Below, piece after piece: positions 53,362 to 61,128 of a DNA stretch of 64,000 nucleotides. Position numbers and translations under genes: made by a program. The DNA comes from SAR116 cluster alpha proteobacterium HIMB100. Its GTDB lineage: Bacteria > Pseudomonadota > Alphaproteobacteria > Puniceispirillales > Puniceispirillaceae. The notes under the pieces were generated by a model, which was not told the DNA's origin, made no database searches, and saw only the letters and a program-made list of their open reading frames with translations. The stretch lies in contig AFXB01000008.1 in NCBI GenBank assembly GCA_000238815.2, positions 78,712 to 142,711 on the forward strand. Direction: 5' to 3'. Positions within the stretch are counted from its first letter, which is position 1; the number at the start of each line of letters is the position of its first letter.

Positions 53362-54336
53362 ATGCGTAACATTCTTTTAGTAATTACAGTTTTACTGTTC
53401 TCATCTTCGGTGGACGCGCAAATTAAATGGAATAACCCATCGAGTAAGAAATCTGAAGTGCCATTAATTACACCGGAAGATTCGAATTTAGAATTTGTTA
53501 GACGTGATATTATTTTCAAGAAAGTAAAGAGGCATCGTTCAAGTGTTGCCGGCGAAGACGGTGCGATGACTGTAAAAGGTTTTCCTGGGTTCGAAAAAGA
53601 GATTATCCACCGATTTCAAACTATTCACGGTGAATGTGCAAACAACGACTGGGATTGTAGACCTGAGAATGTTGAAACATATCATACGAGAAGTGAAGTA
53701 AGCCACCCTAGTGAATATAGGGATTTTGCTACAATTGGTGATACAACGACTCTGAGTTATGAGGTCTATATCGCGAAGAACCCAACGGTAGCTCACCTTG
53801 CGGTTTATGATGATTGGTTCAACTTGGGACAGCTTCATGGTTCTGGTGATGAGGATGTTCCAATTTCTATCGCTGTTGCGAATTATGATAAGCGCCACAA
53901 GATAGTTGATGAAAACGGTAAATTGACTAGTCGCACTCTCCAGCCTGGAAGTCTTGCGTTATATTTACGTTCGATTGTTTTCAAACAGGGTTACCGAAAC
54001 CACAGTTTCAAATCTGCTGTAGTGCTTGCTGAGAAGGGCGAATATGAAAATCGATGGATTCGTATAGACATGGAAATCCATTGGCAACAGGACGAAACTG
54101 GAAAACTTCTAGTCAAGATGAATGGCAAGCCTGTATTTGAATGTACGGGATGTGTAACTGCTCCCCGACACCCTCTAGTTGGAATGATGGACGGAGTTAA
54201 GCAACCGATTGGATTTAACCTGAAGTGGGGTATTTATAGCTGGCGTCGTCAGGGGGATGACTTCAATCGCAACAGGGATACGCTACCTCCCACTGTCGTC
54301 GCCTACTACAAAAATGTGAGTTGGGACAACCGTTAA
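53362..54336 (+). CDS. Secreted polysaccharide lyase-like protein
   Basis: 324 residues. ATG 53362 follows GAGGA and starts a clear signal peptide (MRNILLVITVLLFSSSVDAQ); the ATG at 53329 would bury it. The body looks like the Polysacc_lyase (heparinase I-like jelly roll) family: HTRSEVSHPSEYRDF with the conserved Arg-x-Glu, LSYEVYIAKNP, FNLGQLHGSG (the F-x-Q-x-H type core motif), WIRIDMEIHWQQDETGKLLV and NLKWGIYSWRRQ (the K-x-G-I-Y type motif). It would cut an acidic polysaccharide outside the cell or in the periplasm. It stands alone in an AT-rich insert with codon usage unlike its neighbours, suggesting recent transfer. Family assignment is from remembered patterns, not a search. Confidence 0.65.
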   Translation: MRNILLVITVLLFSSSVDAQIKWNNPSSKKSEVPLITPEDSNLEFVRRDIIFKKVKRHRSSVAGEDGAMTVKGFPGFEKEIIHRFQTIHGECANNDWDCRPENVETYHTRSEVSHPSEYRDFATIGDTTTLSYEVYIAKNPTVAHLAVYDDWFNLGQLHGSGDEDVPISIAVANYDKRHKIVDENGKLTSRTLQPGSLALYLRSIVFKQGYRNHSFKSAVVLAEKGEYENRWIRIDMEIHWQQDETGKLLVKMNGKPVFECTGCVTAPRHPLVGMMDGVKQPIGFNLKWGIYSWRRQGDDFNRNRDTLPPTVVAYYKNVSWDNR

Positions 54337-54479
54337 CCCCACCCAAATCAAATTACGGGTGCCATTTGTGTCTTGTTATTTGAAGGCGATTATGAAAGTT
54401 CTCATGGACCTTAAGAAGCTGTCCATGTTGTCATGACAAATATCGCGTAAGTAATTGAAATAATGAAAAATAAACCACC

Positions 54480-54492
54480 TACGGGATGCCAT
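54480..54492 (+). repeat. Right copy of the 13-bp direct repeat (attR-like)
   Basis: TACGGGATGCCAT again, identical to the tRNA-Glu 3' end at 52939-52951. Only the tRNA tail is repeated; there is no second tRNA. Beyond this point the base composition returns to that of the chromosome. Confidence 0.65.
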
Positions 54493-54545
54493 TTTTCCGG
54501 CAGATTGTATGACAGGCGTGCTGTTCAGGCAGGGCCTCCAATGGT

Positions 54546-55103
54546 TTATTGTGCGGCGTTCTTCAGCCTCTGCAGCACTTTTGTGCCGGTTAATTTTCCA
54601 CTCAATCTGGCCAGATCATACGGGGTTTCACCATCCAGCCCTCTGGCCCTGGCGTTGGCACCTGCGTTCAGCAAAGCTGTGATGGTTTCTGAATTGCCAT
54701 TGCCCGCCGCATAATGAAGGGGGGTGCCGGCCAGCCTGTTCCGCGCTTCACGATTTGCCCCGGCCTTCAGCAAGGTGGTAATGGTTGGCGCATTCCCCCT
54801 GATCGCGGCCAGATGTAAAGGCGTGCTGTTGTTTTTTGTTCTGACCTCAACATCTGCCCCGGCTGCAAGCAGGGCTGAAACAGCCTCTGTATTGCCGGAT
54901 AATGCGGCGAAATGAAGAGGGGACAGGCTGTCTGTTGTCCGGGCATGCAGGTCTGCCCCTTTGTCGATTTCTGTGTTTATGCCCTGTGCTGTGGCGGTTT
55001 GCATAAAGCCATAATCACATAAGCGCAGACAATCGCCCGCAGATGCGGGAAAAGCAAACAGGGTGAATAAGATGAGAGCAAGGATAAAGCGGGGCTGTGT
55101 CAT
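54546..55103 (-). CDS. Exported ankyrin-repeat protein
   Basis: 185 residues. A signal peptide (MTQPRFILALILFTLFAFPA, cleavage near SAG) is followed by a Cys pair (DCLRLCDYGF) and at least four ankyrin repeats: SLSPLHFAALSGNTEAVSAL, NSTPLHLAAIRGNAPTITTL, AGTPLHYAAGNGNSETITAL and a final DGETPYDLARLSGKL. Probably a periplasmic protein-interaction module; no enzymatic domain. Lies just past the right boundary of the tRNA-Glu insert and reads towards it. Function unknown. Confidence 0.85.
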   Translation of the reverse strand: MTQPRFILALILFTLFAFPASAGDCLRLCDYGFMQTATAQGINTEIDKGADLHARTTDSLSPLHFAALSGNTEAVSALLAAGADVEVRTKNNSTPLHLAAIRGNAPTITTLLKAGANREARNRLAGTPLHYAAGNGNSETITALLNAGANARARGLDGETPYDLARLSGKLTGTKVLQRLKNAAQ

Positions 55104-55275
55104 AGCATGGCCTCAGCAATCTAAGTTATCTGGCCTGTTCAGGGTACCGCGATTAACCTTTTGTACCAAATCTGGTGTTTTGTTTGGCCCGTTGAAGCTT
55201 CGGGCTTGAATTCTGGGCTGACAGCGATAGGCTGAAGCGGCGAACGGCAACTCCGTCAAGTGAAAGGCTGAAGTC

Positions 55276-56157
55276 TTGCGTGAACCAGATCTTTGTGCGC
55301 CGCCCCTGGCGGTGACAGCACAGCCGAAACACCGCCTGCCGACAGGGACATGTGATTGTCATTTTCATATTTTTGACGGCCCTTCGGTTCAGGTGACAGA
55401 CAGAAGCTATACCGCGCCGCCCGCATCGCTTGCCGCTTACAGGCAGCTGCAGAAGACGCTGGGGGTGCAGCGCAGTGTAATTGTTCAGCCCAGTGTTTAT
55501 GGCGCAGATAACCGGACCACGGTTGAGGTGTGTAAGTCAGATCCGCATATGCGGGCTGTGGTGGTGGTCGATGAAGCGGTGTCAGATCGCGAGCTGCGCA
55601 GCTTTGCTGAGGCCGGGGTGGTCGGCTGCCGCGTCAATATGCTTTTCAGCAGCGGGGTACATTCCGGCACATTGGATCAGCTGGCCAGGCGTATTGCGGA
55701 TTTTGGCTGGCATATCCAGATATTGGCGGATGTCACCCAGCTGGAGGAGCTGGAAGAGGTTGTTGCCCGCCTGCCGGTACCAGTTGTGTTTGACCATATG
55801 GGCCATATGCCCGCGCATTCCAAGGTCAGCCATCCGGCGTTTCAGCGGTTTTTGGGGCTGTTGGCTGAGGGGCGGATCTGGGTCAAATTATCCGGGGCTT
55901 ACCGGGTGACCGCCCGCAAAGGCAGAATTTATGATGATGTGGGGGAAATTGTATCTGCGCTGGTGTCTGCCAATCCAGACCATCTTGTCTGGGGCAGTGA
56001 CTGGCCGCATCCGAAAATTCCGGGGCCTATGCCAGATGATACAGATTTGCTGAACCAGTTTTTTGACTGGATTCCGCATGCGGCGCATCAGCGACATATT
56101 TTTGTGCATAATCCAGCCCTGTTTTACGGGTTTGAAGCAAACAGGAAAGAGATATGA
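55276..56157 (+). CDS. Amidohydrolase, 2-pyrone-4,6-dicarboxylate hydrolase (LigI)-like
   Basis: 293 residues from TTG 55276, with AAAGG 9 bp upstream. Metal-dependent TIM-barrel hydrolase of the amidohydrolase-2 family: the N-terminal metal motif TCDCHFHIFDG, VIVQPSVYGADNRTTVEVC, the central VVFDHMGHMPAH, and the closing LVWGSDWPHPKIPGPMPDD with the catalytic Asp. These match the LigI-like group that opens lactones of dicarboxylates; the true substrate is unknown, as no protocatechuate meta-cleavage genes are nearby. It overlaps the next gene in ATGA, so the two are probably one functional unit. Confidence 0.82.
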   Translation: MREPDLCAPPLAVTAQPKHRLPTGTCDCHFHIFDGPSVQVTDRSYTAPPASLAAYRQLQKTLGVQRSVIVQPSVYGADNRTTVEVCKSDPHMRAVVVVDEAVSDRELRSFAEAGVVGCRVNMLFSSGVHSGTLDQLARRIADFGWHIQILADVTQLEELEEVVARLPVPVVFDHMGHMPAHSKVSHPAFQRFLGLLAEGRIWVKLSGAYRVTARKGRIYDDVGEIVSALVSANPDHLVWGSDWPHPKIPGPMPDDTDLLNQFFDWIPHAAHQRHIFVHNPALFYGFEANRKEI

Positions 56158-56540
56158 GCAAGACATCGCCTGTGGTGCGTGCCGCGCTGGCGGTTATGGA
56201 CCAGCATATAACAGCCCTGAATACACATGATGAGGAGGCGCTGGCCCAGACGCTGCATTTTCCACATGTCAGATTGAGCTCTGCCGGCTTGAAAATCTGG
56301 CCAATGGCGAGCAGCTATTTCGAAGATTTCCGTGCCCGTGCCGGCGGGAGCTGGCATCATTCAGCCTTCAATGATATCCAGATTCTGGCCGAAAGTGCCG
56401 AGAAAGTTCATCTGGATGCGGAAATAATCAGATTTGATGCGCAGAAGACTGTACTGACAAGGTTCCGGTCATTGTGGGTTATCACCTTTGAAGAGGGCAG
56501 GTGGGCGGCTAAAATGCGGTCTTCTTTTGCTGCTCTTTAA
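56154..56540 (+). CDS. NTF2/SnoaL-like small protein
   Basis: 128 residues. The pattern AVMDQHITALNTHDEEALAQ, then TLHFPHVRLSSAGLKIW, with a mixed alpha/beta layout, is that of the SnoaL/DUF4440-type NTF2 fold used by small isomerases, hydrolases and binding proteins. No signal peptide. Its start overlaps the amidohydrolase stop (ATGA), which suggests a step in the same pathway. Catalytic role is unproven. Confidence 0.7.
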   Translation: MSKTSPVVRAALAVMDQHITALNTHDEEALAQTLHFPHVRLSSAGLKIWPMASSYFEDFRARAGGSWHHSAFNDIQILAESAEKVHLDAEIIRFDAQKTVLTRFRSLWVITFEEGRWAAKMRSSFAAL

Positions 56541-56586
56541 GAGGTTTTGTGCCAGAGACTGCGCGCAGCTTTTACCTGTTGCCGAT

Positions 56587-56994
56587 TTAAATCTGGTTAT
56601 CACTTAAAAGGAAGGTCAGGTGGGTTTCCGCCAGATTGCGCAGCTCATCAACAGTTGTGATCTGGCAGGTGCTTTTCCGGTTGCGCCATTTCATCTGCAG
56701 GGTTTTCCGGTTTAACGACAGGCCGGACTTACGGTTCACCAGCTCTTCTGGTATTTTGCTGAGGGCAATCGGGCTGCCGGAAAAGCTGACCTTATCCTCA
56801 TCAAATGAAGCGACCAGCATCTGGCTTTTTTCTGCATTAATGATGAAAAAATTATTCAGCCGCTTGTCAGGCGAGACAGATTCACAATACAGACCGGTTG
56901 TCCAGCTGGCGTCAAGGGGCTGGTCTGATGTCTGTGCCGGGGCTGTTGCGGGCAGCACAAATAAGGACAGAACAGCAGGGATGAATATGCGCAT
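56587..56994 (-). CDS. Exported protein of unknown function
   Basis: 135 residues with a signal peptide (MRIFIPAVLSLFVLPATAPA, cleavage near AQT). The mature part of about 115 residues has two Cys (LYCESVSP and KSTCQITT) that could form a disulfide and a beta-rich look. No recognised domain. Convergent with the preceding NTF2-like gene across 46 bp and divergent from the next gene. Confidence 0.65.
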   Translation of the reverse strand: MRIFIPAVLSLFVLPATAPAQTSDQPLDASWTTGLYCESVSPDKRLNNFFIINAEKSQMLVASFDEDKVSFSGSPIALSKIPEELVNRKSGLSLNRKTLQMKWRNRKSTCQITTVDELRNLAETHLTFLLSDNQI

Positions 56995-57126
56995 GGCTTT
57001 ACCTTATGCAGATCACAGGCCATGATAAACACAGCCATCCACTGGTTAAGATGTAAGAAGCTGGCACGGGCATTTCAAGATGCCTTCTTGTGCCTGAAAC
57101 GCTGTGAAAGAGGAGAAAAGCCGTTC

Positions 57127-57849
57127 ATGAATGCGGAAATCCGGGCCAGCCTTGCCCCAAAGGGCCATTTGCGTGCGGCGATAAATATGAGCAATTTTCT
57201 GTTGGTCTCCGGACAGGATGAAGATGGCCTGCCAGACGGGCTGTCACCGGATATGGCGCATGAAATTGCCAGGCGCATCGGCGTCAGCTGTGAGCTGATC
57301 CCCTTTGCCGGACCGGGGTTACTGGCAGATGCGGCGGGAGGTGATCTCTGGGATATTGGCAATATCGCTATCGAGCCGGAACGGGCCGCCGTCATTGATT
57401 TCAGCCAGCCCTATATCCAGATTGATGCGAATTTTTTGGTGCGGGAAGGCAGCGGGCTCAGCCGTAATGAAGAGATCAACAGGTCTGATGTGGACATTGT
57501 TCTGTATGGACGCAGTGCATATGATCTGTGGCTGAAAGAGAATTTCACGGCTGCCCGCTATCAACGCGCTCCCTCCATGGCCGAATCCATTGCAGCGTTT
57601 GAATCCGGGCAGGGGGATGTGCTGGCCTGTCTGAAACCCAAATTGCGCGATATGACAGCCGGTAATCCAGCCTATCAGATGATTGAGCCGCCTTTTACGG
57701 GCATCCGTCAGGCTGTGGGGCTGAATAGGGGGCATCCACAGGCGCTCGCCTTTGTGAATGAAACAGTCGCTGACTTGCTGGCATCGGGGTTTGTGGCAGA
57801 CAGCCTGAGGCGGCATGGTGTTGATGATAAGCTGAGCCTACCCGGCTGA
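57127..57849 (+). CDS. Solute-binding (SBP_bac_3-like) protein without signal peptide
   Basis: 240 residues. The fold of periplasmic amino-acid binding proteins is visible: SPDMAHEIARRIGVSCELIP, the loop GDLWDIGNIAIEPERAAVID (equivalent to the common D-x-x-x-x-G-x-T-x-T-x-x-R segment), FSQPYIQIDANFLVREG and the C-terminal lobe with VNETVADLLASGFVADSLRR. The frame opens at ATG 57022, but neither that start nor ATG 57127 (behind AGAGGAG) gives a signal peptide. No permease or ATPase genes are adjacent. It may be a cytoplasmic enzyme or sensor derived from a binding protein, in the manner of cyclohexadienyl dehydratase-type domains. Function unknown. Confidence 0.72.
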   Translation: MNAEIRASLAPKGHLRAAINMSNFLLVSGQDEDGLPDGLSPDMAHEIARRIGVSCELIPFAGPGLLADAAGGDLWDIGNIAIEPERAAVIDFSQPYIQIDANFLVREGSGLSRNEEINRSDVDIVLYGRSAYDLWLKENFTAARYQRAPSMAESIAAFESGQGDVLACLKPKLRDMTAGNPAYQMIEPPFTGIRQAVGLNRGHPQALAFVNETVADLLASGFVADSLRRHGVDDKLSLPG

Positions 57850-57987
57850 AGTAGGGCCAGTGAGGCGATGAGATGCTGCAAATGAGCCTACCGGGTAACG
57901 GCGCAACAACCTGCCAACAGCTTTGATGGGTCTGCATCTCGCCTCAATATACCCATCTAATCTTTGATGAAATTGCAACAAATCAGG

Positions 57988-58683
57988 TCATTCAATAAAT
58001 GGATTACCATTTCCCTGAACATGAGTAACGCGACGGTTTTTTTCGCGTTCCCACGCGCTGACAGGATCTTTTTTATGCCAGCGCAGGAACATGGCGCGTT
58101 CATCTGCTGAAATCCTGACACCGTGGCGATCGCTCATATACGGCCATATTCTGGCGACATCGCCTTTTTGTCTGTCGCCAGGTTCAAAAATGCCTTTCCT
58201 GTGCTGAATTGGACAGGCTCCAAAGTTGCGGGGCTCACCTTTGATCTCTGCGTACCGTTTGTTACTGCGCAGAGCATTGACCTGACCAATAGCCGGCACA
58301 AGATTGTGAAGGTCAAACATCATGGCCTGAGCCTGAGGGTCGTGTTTCTCGCAATATTTACGGTTGTGGTTTGTCCAGCAGGAAAATTACCGCACAGGCA
58401 TCAGAGATACCGGAACAACATGTTCCCATTCAACCCGCCCGGCTCTTTTGATGTGTTTGTGTGGTGCAACATACCCACAGTCTTTAGTGTCTGTTATCCT
58501 GCCGGATCCATCCTTATCCTTGTCACTTTGATAAAGGCAACCGCAGTAGAATGTGAGTATATTTCCTTCATAAATGATGTCATCAGCAGTATTTTTGGCA
58601 TCCTTCCAGCTGGTTGCCGACTCTGCAAAGCCTAAGGTCTGGCAGCACAAAAGCAAAAGTGTGGCGAATGCTATGACCCTCAT
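57988..58683 (-). pseudogene. Endonuclease I (EndA-type) gene with one in-frame stop
   Basis: Read from ATG 58683 the protein begins with a signal peptide (MRVIAFATLLLLCCQTLGFA) and reaches the nuclease motif GRVEWEHVVPVSLMPVR, then TAA at 58389-58387 (codon 99). The same frame continues without shift through FSCWTNHNRKYCEKHD to the second half of the nuclease (MFDLHNLVPAIGQVNALRSN, RIWPYMSDRHGVRI, THVQGNGNPFIE) and stops at 57988. The total of about 231 residues is the normal EndA length. E. coli-type endonuclease I is a periplasmic DNase. A single nonsense codon could be a recent mutation, a sequencing error or, less likely, read-through. Without the second half the catalytic site is incomplete. 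Confidence 0.82.
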
Positions 58684-58789
58684 AACATAACGCTACCACT
58701 TTGAGGGTATTTAGTAAAGTTCTACTCAATTCTTCCGTGTTTATCCCTGGATGTGCAGGCAGGCTGATTGATGAGACCCCGGCTGAGCG

Positions 58790-60901
58790 TTAGAACAGGC
58801 AGTTAAACAAAAGCTGGTGCAGGCGCCCGGCGCGGGCCTGAATGCTTTTCAGCAGTCGTTTTTCCTGAGGGGCCAGAAGCGCAGGGTCTATGGATGTGGT
58901 GGCGGGGCGGCCGGCGGCAAGATCTGTGATTTGCTGGCGCAGGATAAGCCGGATACAGAATTGCAAATCTTCAGAAAGCTGCAGAATTTCTGGCGGCACC
59001 GTGCCGGTGGTAAAAATATCCGCAGCACGTCTGGCGCCGTTACGCGTATCAATGCTTCTAGAGATTGCCAGTACGCGCAAGGTTTCAGTAATTGGCAGCA
59101 GTAAGTGAAGCTTCAGATTAAAGCGTCCATTTTCGGTCTTCAGGCCACCAAAGATGGTCGTGCCTGCGCTGTGGTTCTGTACATTGCGGGCCAGGCTTTT
59201 CAGGAAATCATGCTGGCCATCAACAGATATCCTGATATGGTCCTGCAGCTGGTCTGCCAGCCCAAATTCACCACATACAGGCTGATAGTCAAAAAAGATA
59301 TCCACGCTGAGCATATCTTCAGCCCGGCCATGCGTGACCCACTCACTGATGGTCTGTTTCCAGCCTGAAAGTGGCTTGCACCAGCGAGCAGATGAAGACA
59401 TCACGCCGCCAGTGCAATAGGGTATCCCCGCCGCATCCAGCCTTTCAGCGATGGCCTGACCAAATGTCAGAAACCAGTCAAGAGCAGCCTTTCTTTCAGC
59501 ATCTGTGGCCGTATCCGGCATATCGTCAAAAATCAGCGCATGATCCTGGTCAGGGGCCAGCAACGATTCATTCCGTCCGCCTGAGCCCAGAATCAATAAT
59601 GACCAGGACAGCGGGGCGGGGCCAAGTTCAGCTTCAGCCAGTTCAGCAGCCTTTCGCATCGCTGCCCGGTATTGGCCAGAAATCACAGCAGCGATATCAT
59701 AAGATGCGATGCCTTCAGCCTGGAGCGAGGCAGATAAGGACGGCAGACCAGCCAGAGCGGCACGCATATCAGCAGCACTGCCTGCGCCGGACAGCTCATC
59801 GCCAATGATCATTGCTTCTGTAAGGCGTTGGCGGGTGAGATCACGCACCGATATCCAGCCTGCCAGCCTGCCTGTTGCGTCTGTCACGCCCAGATGGCGA
59901 ATATCATGGGTGTGAATCCGGCCAAGAGCAATATGCAGATAATCATCAGCAGATACAGTGATCACAGGGGCAGACATGATGTTGTGGAGCGGAATATCTC
60001 TGGCCCGCACAACCGCATCAGTCGGCAGGGCCATACAGCGCACAATATCCCGTTCTGAGGCAATGCCAGCTATCTGGTCAGGGCCCGTGCCAATAAATAC
60101 GCAATCCAGCCGCTGCTCGCTCATCAGACGGGCCGCATCCAGGACGGTCTGGTCTGGTGAGATGATATGAGGCGGGCTGTGCATGATTTCAGATACGCGG
60201 TGGCTGTAGGGAAACGGGTCAATACGGGCAAGGCGCGTCTGGTTCATGGTTGTTTCCGGAGCTGCAGCCACATCCACCCAGCCTGCTTTTGTGGTGGCCA
60301 GACGCTGATCATCAAGGCTGGAGACGGCGCGCCTGGCATCAGCAAGGGTGGTGATGTTGCTGGCCTGTAAATCAGGTAACAAGGCACAGAATAATGCGGC
60401 CGTCATGCGGGCATCACCAAGGGCGGTATGGCGCCCATCACCGCTGATGCCGTAATGTGCAGACAGGCTGTCCAAATCCCCCATCATCAGCATGGTGTCA
60501 CGGCCAAGAATTAAGGTTGCCAGCTGGCGCACACATAAAGCTGGTCCCGGCTGCCAGTCGAGCCCGTGCCGGTCAGCCTCTGCGGCGATTACGGCTAAAT
60601 CAAAACCAATATTATAGCCGATAATCACCTTGTCTTTTACAAGGTCACGAAACCCCGGAAAGACGACCTGAAATACTGGTGCGGTCGCCACATCGGCATC
60701 TGTCAGGCCATGAATTTGTGTGCTGGAAGAAGGAATTGGCACAGTCGGGTTCACCAGCTGATCGATACTGACGGAGGCATCAAACGGGCTGATACAGCCG
60801 ATTTGGATAATACGGTCAGTTGCGGTCACAAGGCCGGTTGTTTCCAGATCAACACAAATCAGGCTGAGCTGATCAAGAGGGACTGTGGCAAGGCTGGGCA
60901 T
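58790..60901 (-). CDS. DnaQ-like exonuclease, CBS and DUF294 nucleotidyltransferase fusion
   Basis: 703 residues in three modules. Residues 12-175 are a DEDDh 3'-5' exonuclease (D18 and E20 in ICVDLETTG, D101 in NIGFDLA, H158 and D163 in GRHTALGDARM). Residues 230-360 are two CBS motifs (VSEIMHSPPHIISPDQTVLD and NIMSAPVITVSADDYLHIAL), which usually bind adenine nucleotides. Residues 380-695 are a DUF294-type nucleotidyltransferase (ILGSGGRNESLLAPDQDHAL at about 438-457, GlnD-like) with its C-terminal helical domain. CBS-DUF294 proteins are a known group; the exonuclease in front adds nuclease activity. A role in nucleotide-signal-controlled nucleic-acid processing is a guess. It stands alone, with no clear operon partner. 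Confidence 0.85.
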   Translation of the reverse strand: MPSLATVPLDQLSLICVDLETTGLVTATDRIIQIGCISPFDASVSIDQLVNPTVPIPSSSTQIHGLTDADVATAPVFQVVFPGFRDLVKDKVIIGYNIGFDLAVIAAEADRHGLDWQPGPALCVRQLATLILGRDTMLMMGDLDSLSAHYGISGDGRHTALGDARMTAALFCALLPDLQASNITTLADARRAVSSLDDQRLATTKAGWVDVAAAPETTMNQTRLARIDPFPYSHRVSEIMHSPPHIISPDQTVLDAARLMSEQRLDCVFIGTGPDQIAGIASERDIVRCMALPTDAVVRARDIPLHNIMSAPVITVSADDYLHIALGRIHTHDIRHLGVTDATGRLAGWISVRDLTRQRLTEAMIIGDELSGAGSAADMRAALAGLPSLSASLQAEGIASYDIAAVISGQYRAAMRKAAELAEAELGPAPLSWSLLILGSGGRNESLLAPDQDHALIFDDMPDTATDAERKAALDWFLTFGQAIAERLDAAGIPYCTGGVMSSSARWCKPLSGWKQTISEWVTHGRAEDMLSVDIFFDYQPVCGEFGLADQLQDHIRISVDGQHDFLKSLARNVQNHSAGTTIFGGLKTENGRFNLKLHLLLPITETLRVLAISRSIDTRNGARRAADIFTTGTVPPEILQLSEDLQFCIRLILRQQITDLAAGRPATTSIDPALLAPQEKRLLKSIQARAGRLHQLLFNCLF

Positions 60902-61128
60902 AGACAGGTTCCAGAATGTTTCGATGAAGCCGAAGTGATATGCTTTTCAGCAGGTTAGCATCCTTTGCTGAGCCTGTCGAAAGTCAAGCTGTTATCTGAT
61001 GCTGAAGAATTAATAAGCTGTCTTCATATTTTGATTGACTGATTTAAAAACTGGTTTCAGTCTCTGAGGATCAGGGATGAGATCGGCAGCAAGAGACGAC
61101 ACTTTATGGGCTGTAAAGGGGATAGACC

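Noticed and set aside
54480..54492. A second tRNA-Glu gene
   Set aside because: Only the last 13 bp of the tRNA are present; there is no anticodon or D arm upstream.
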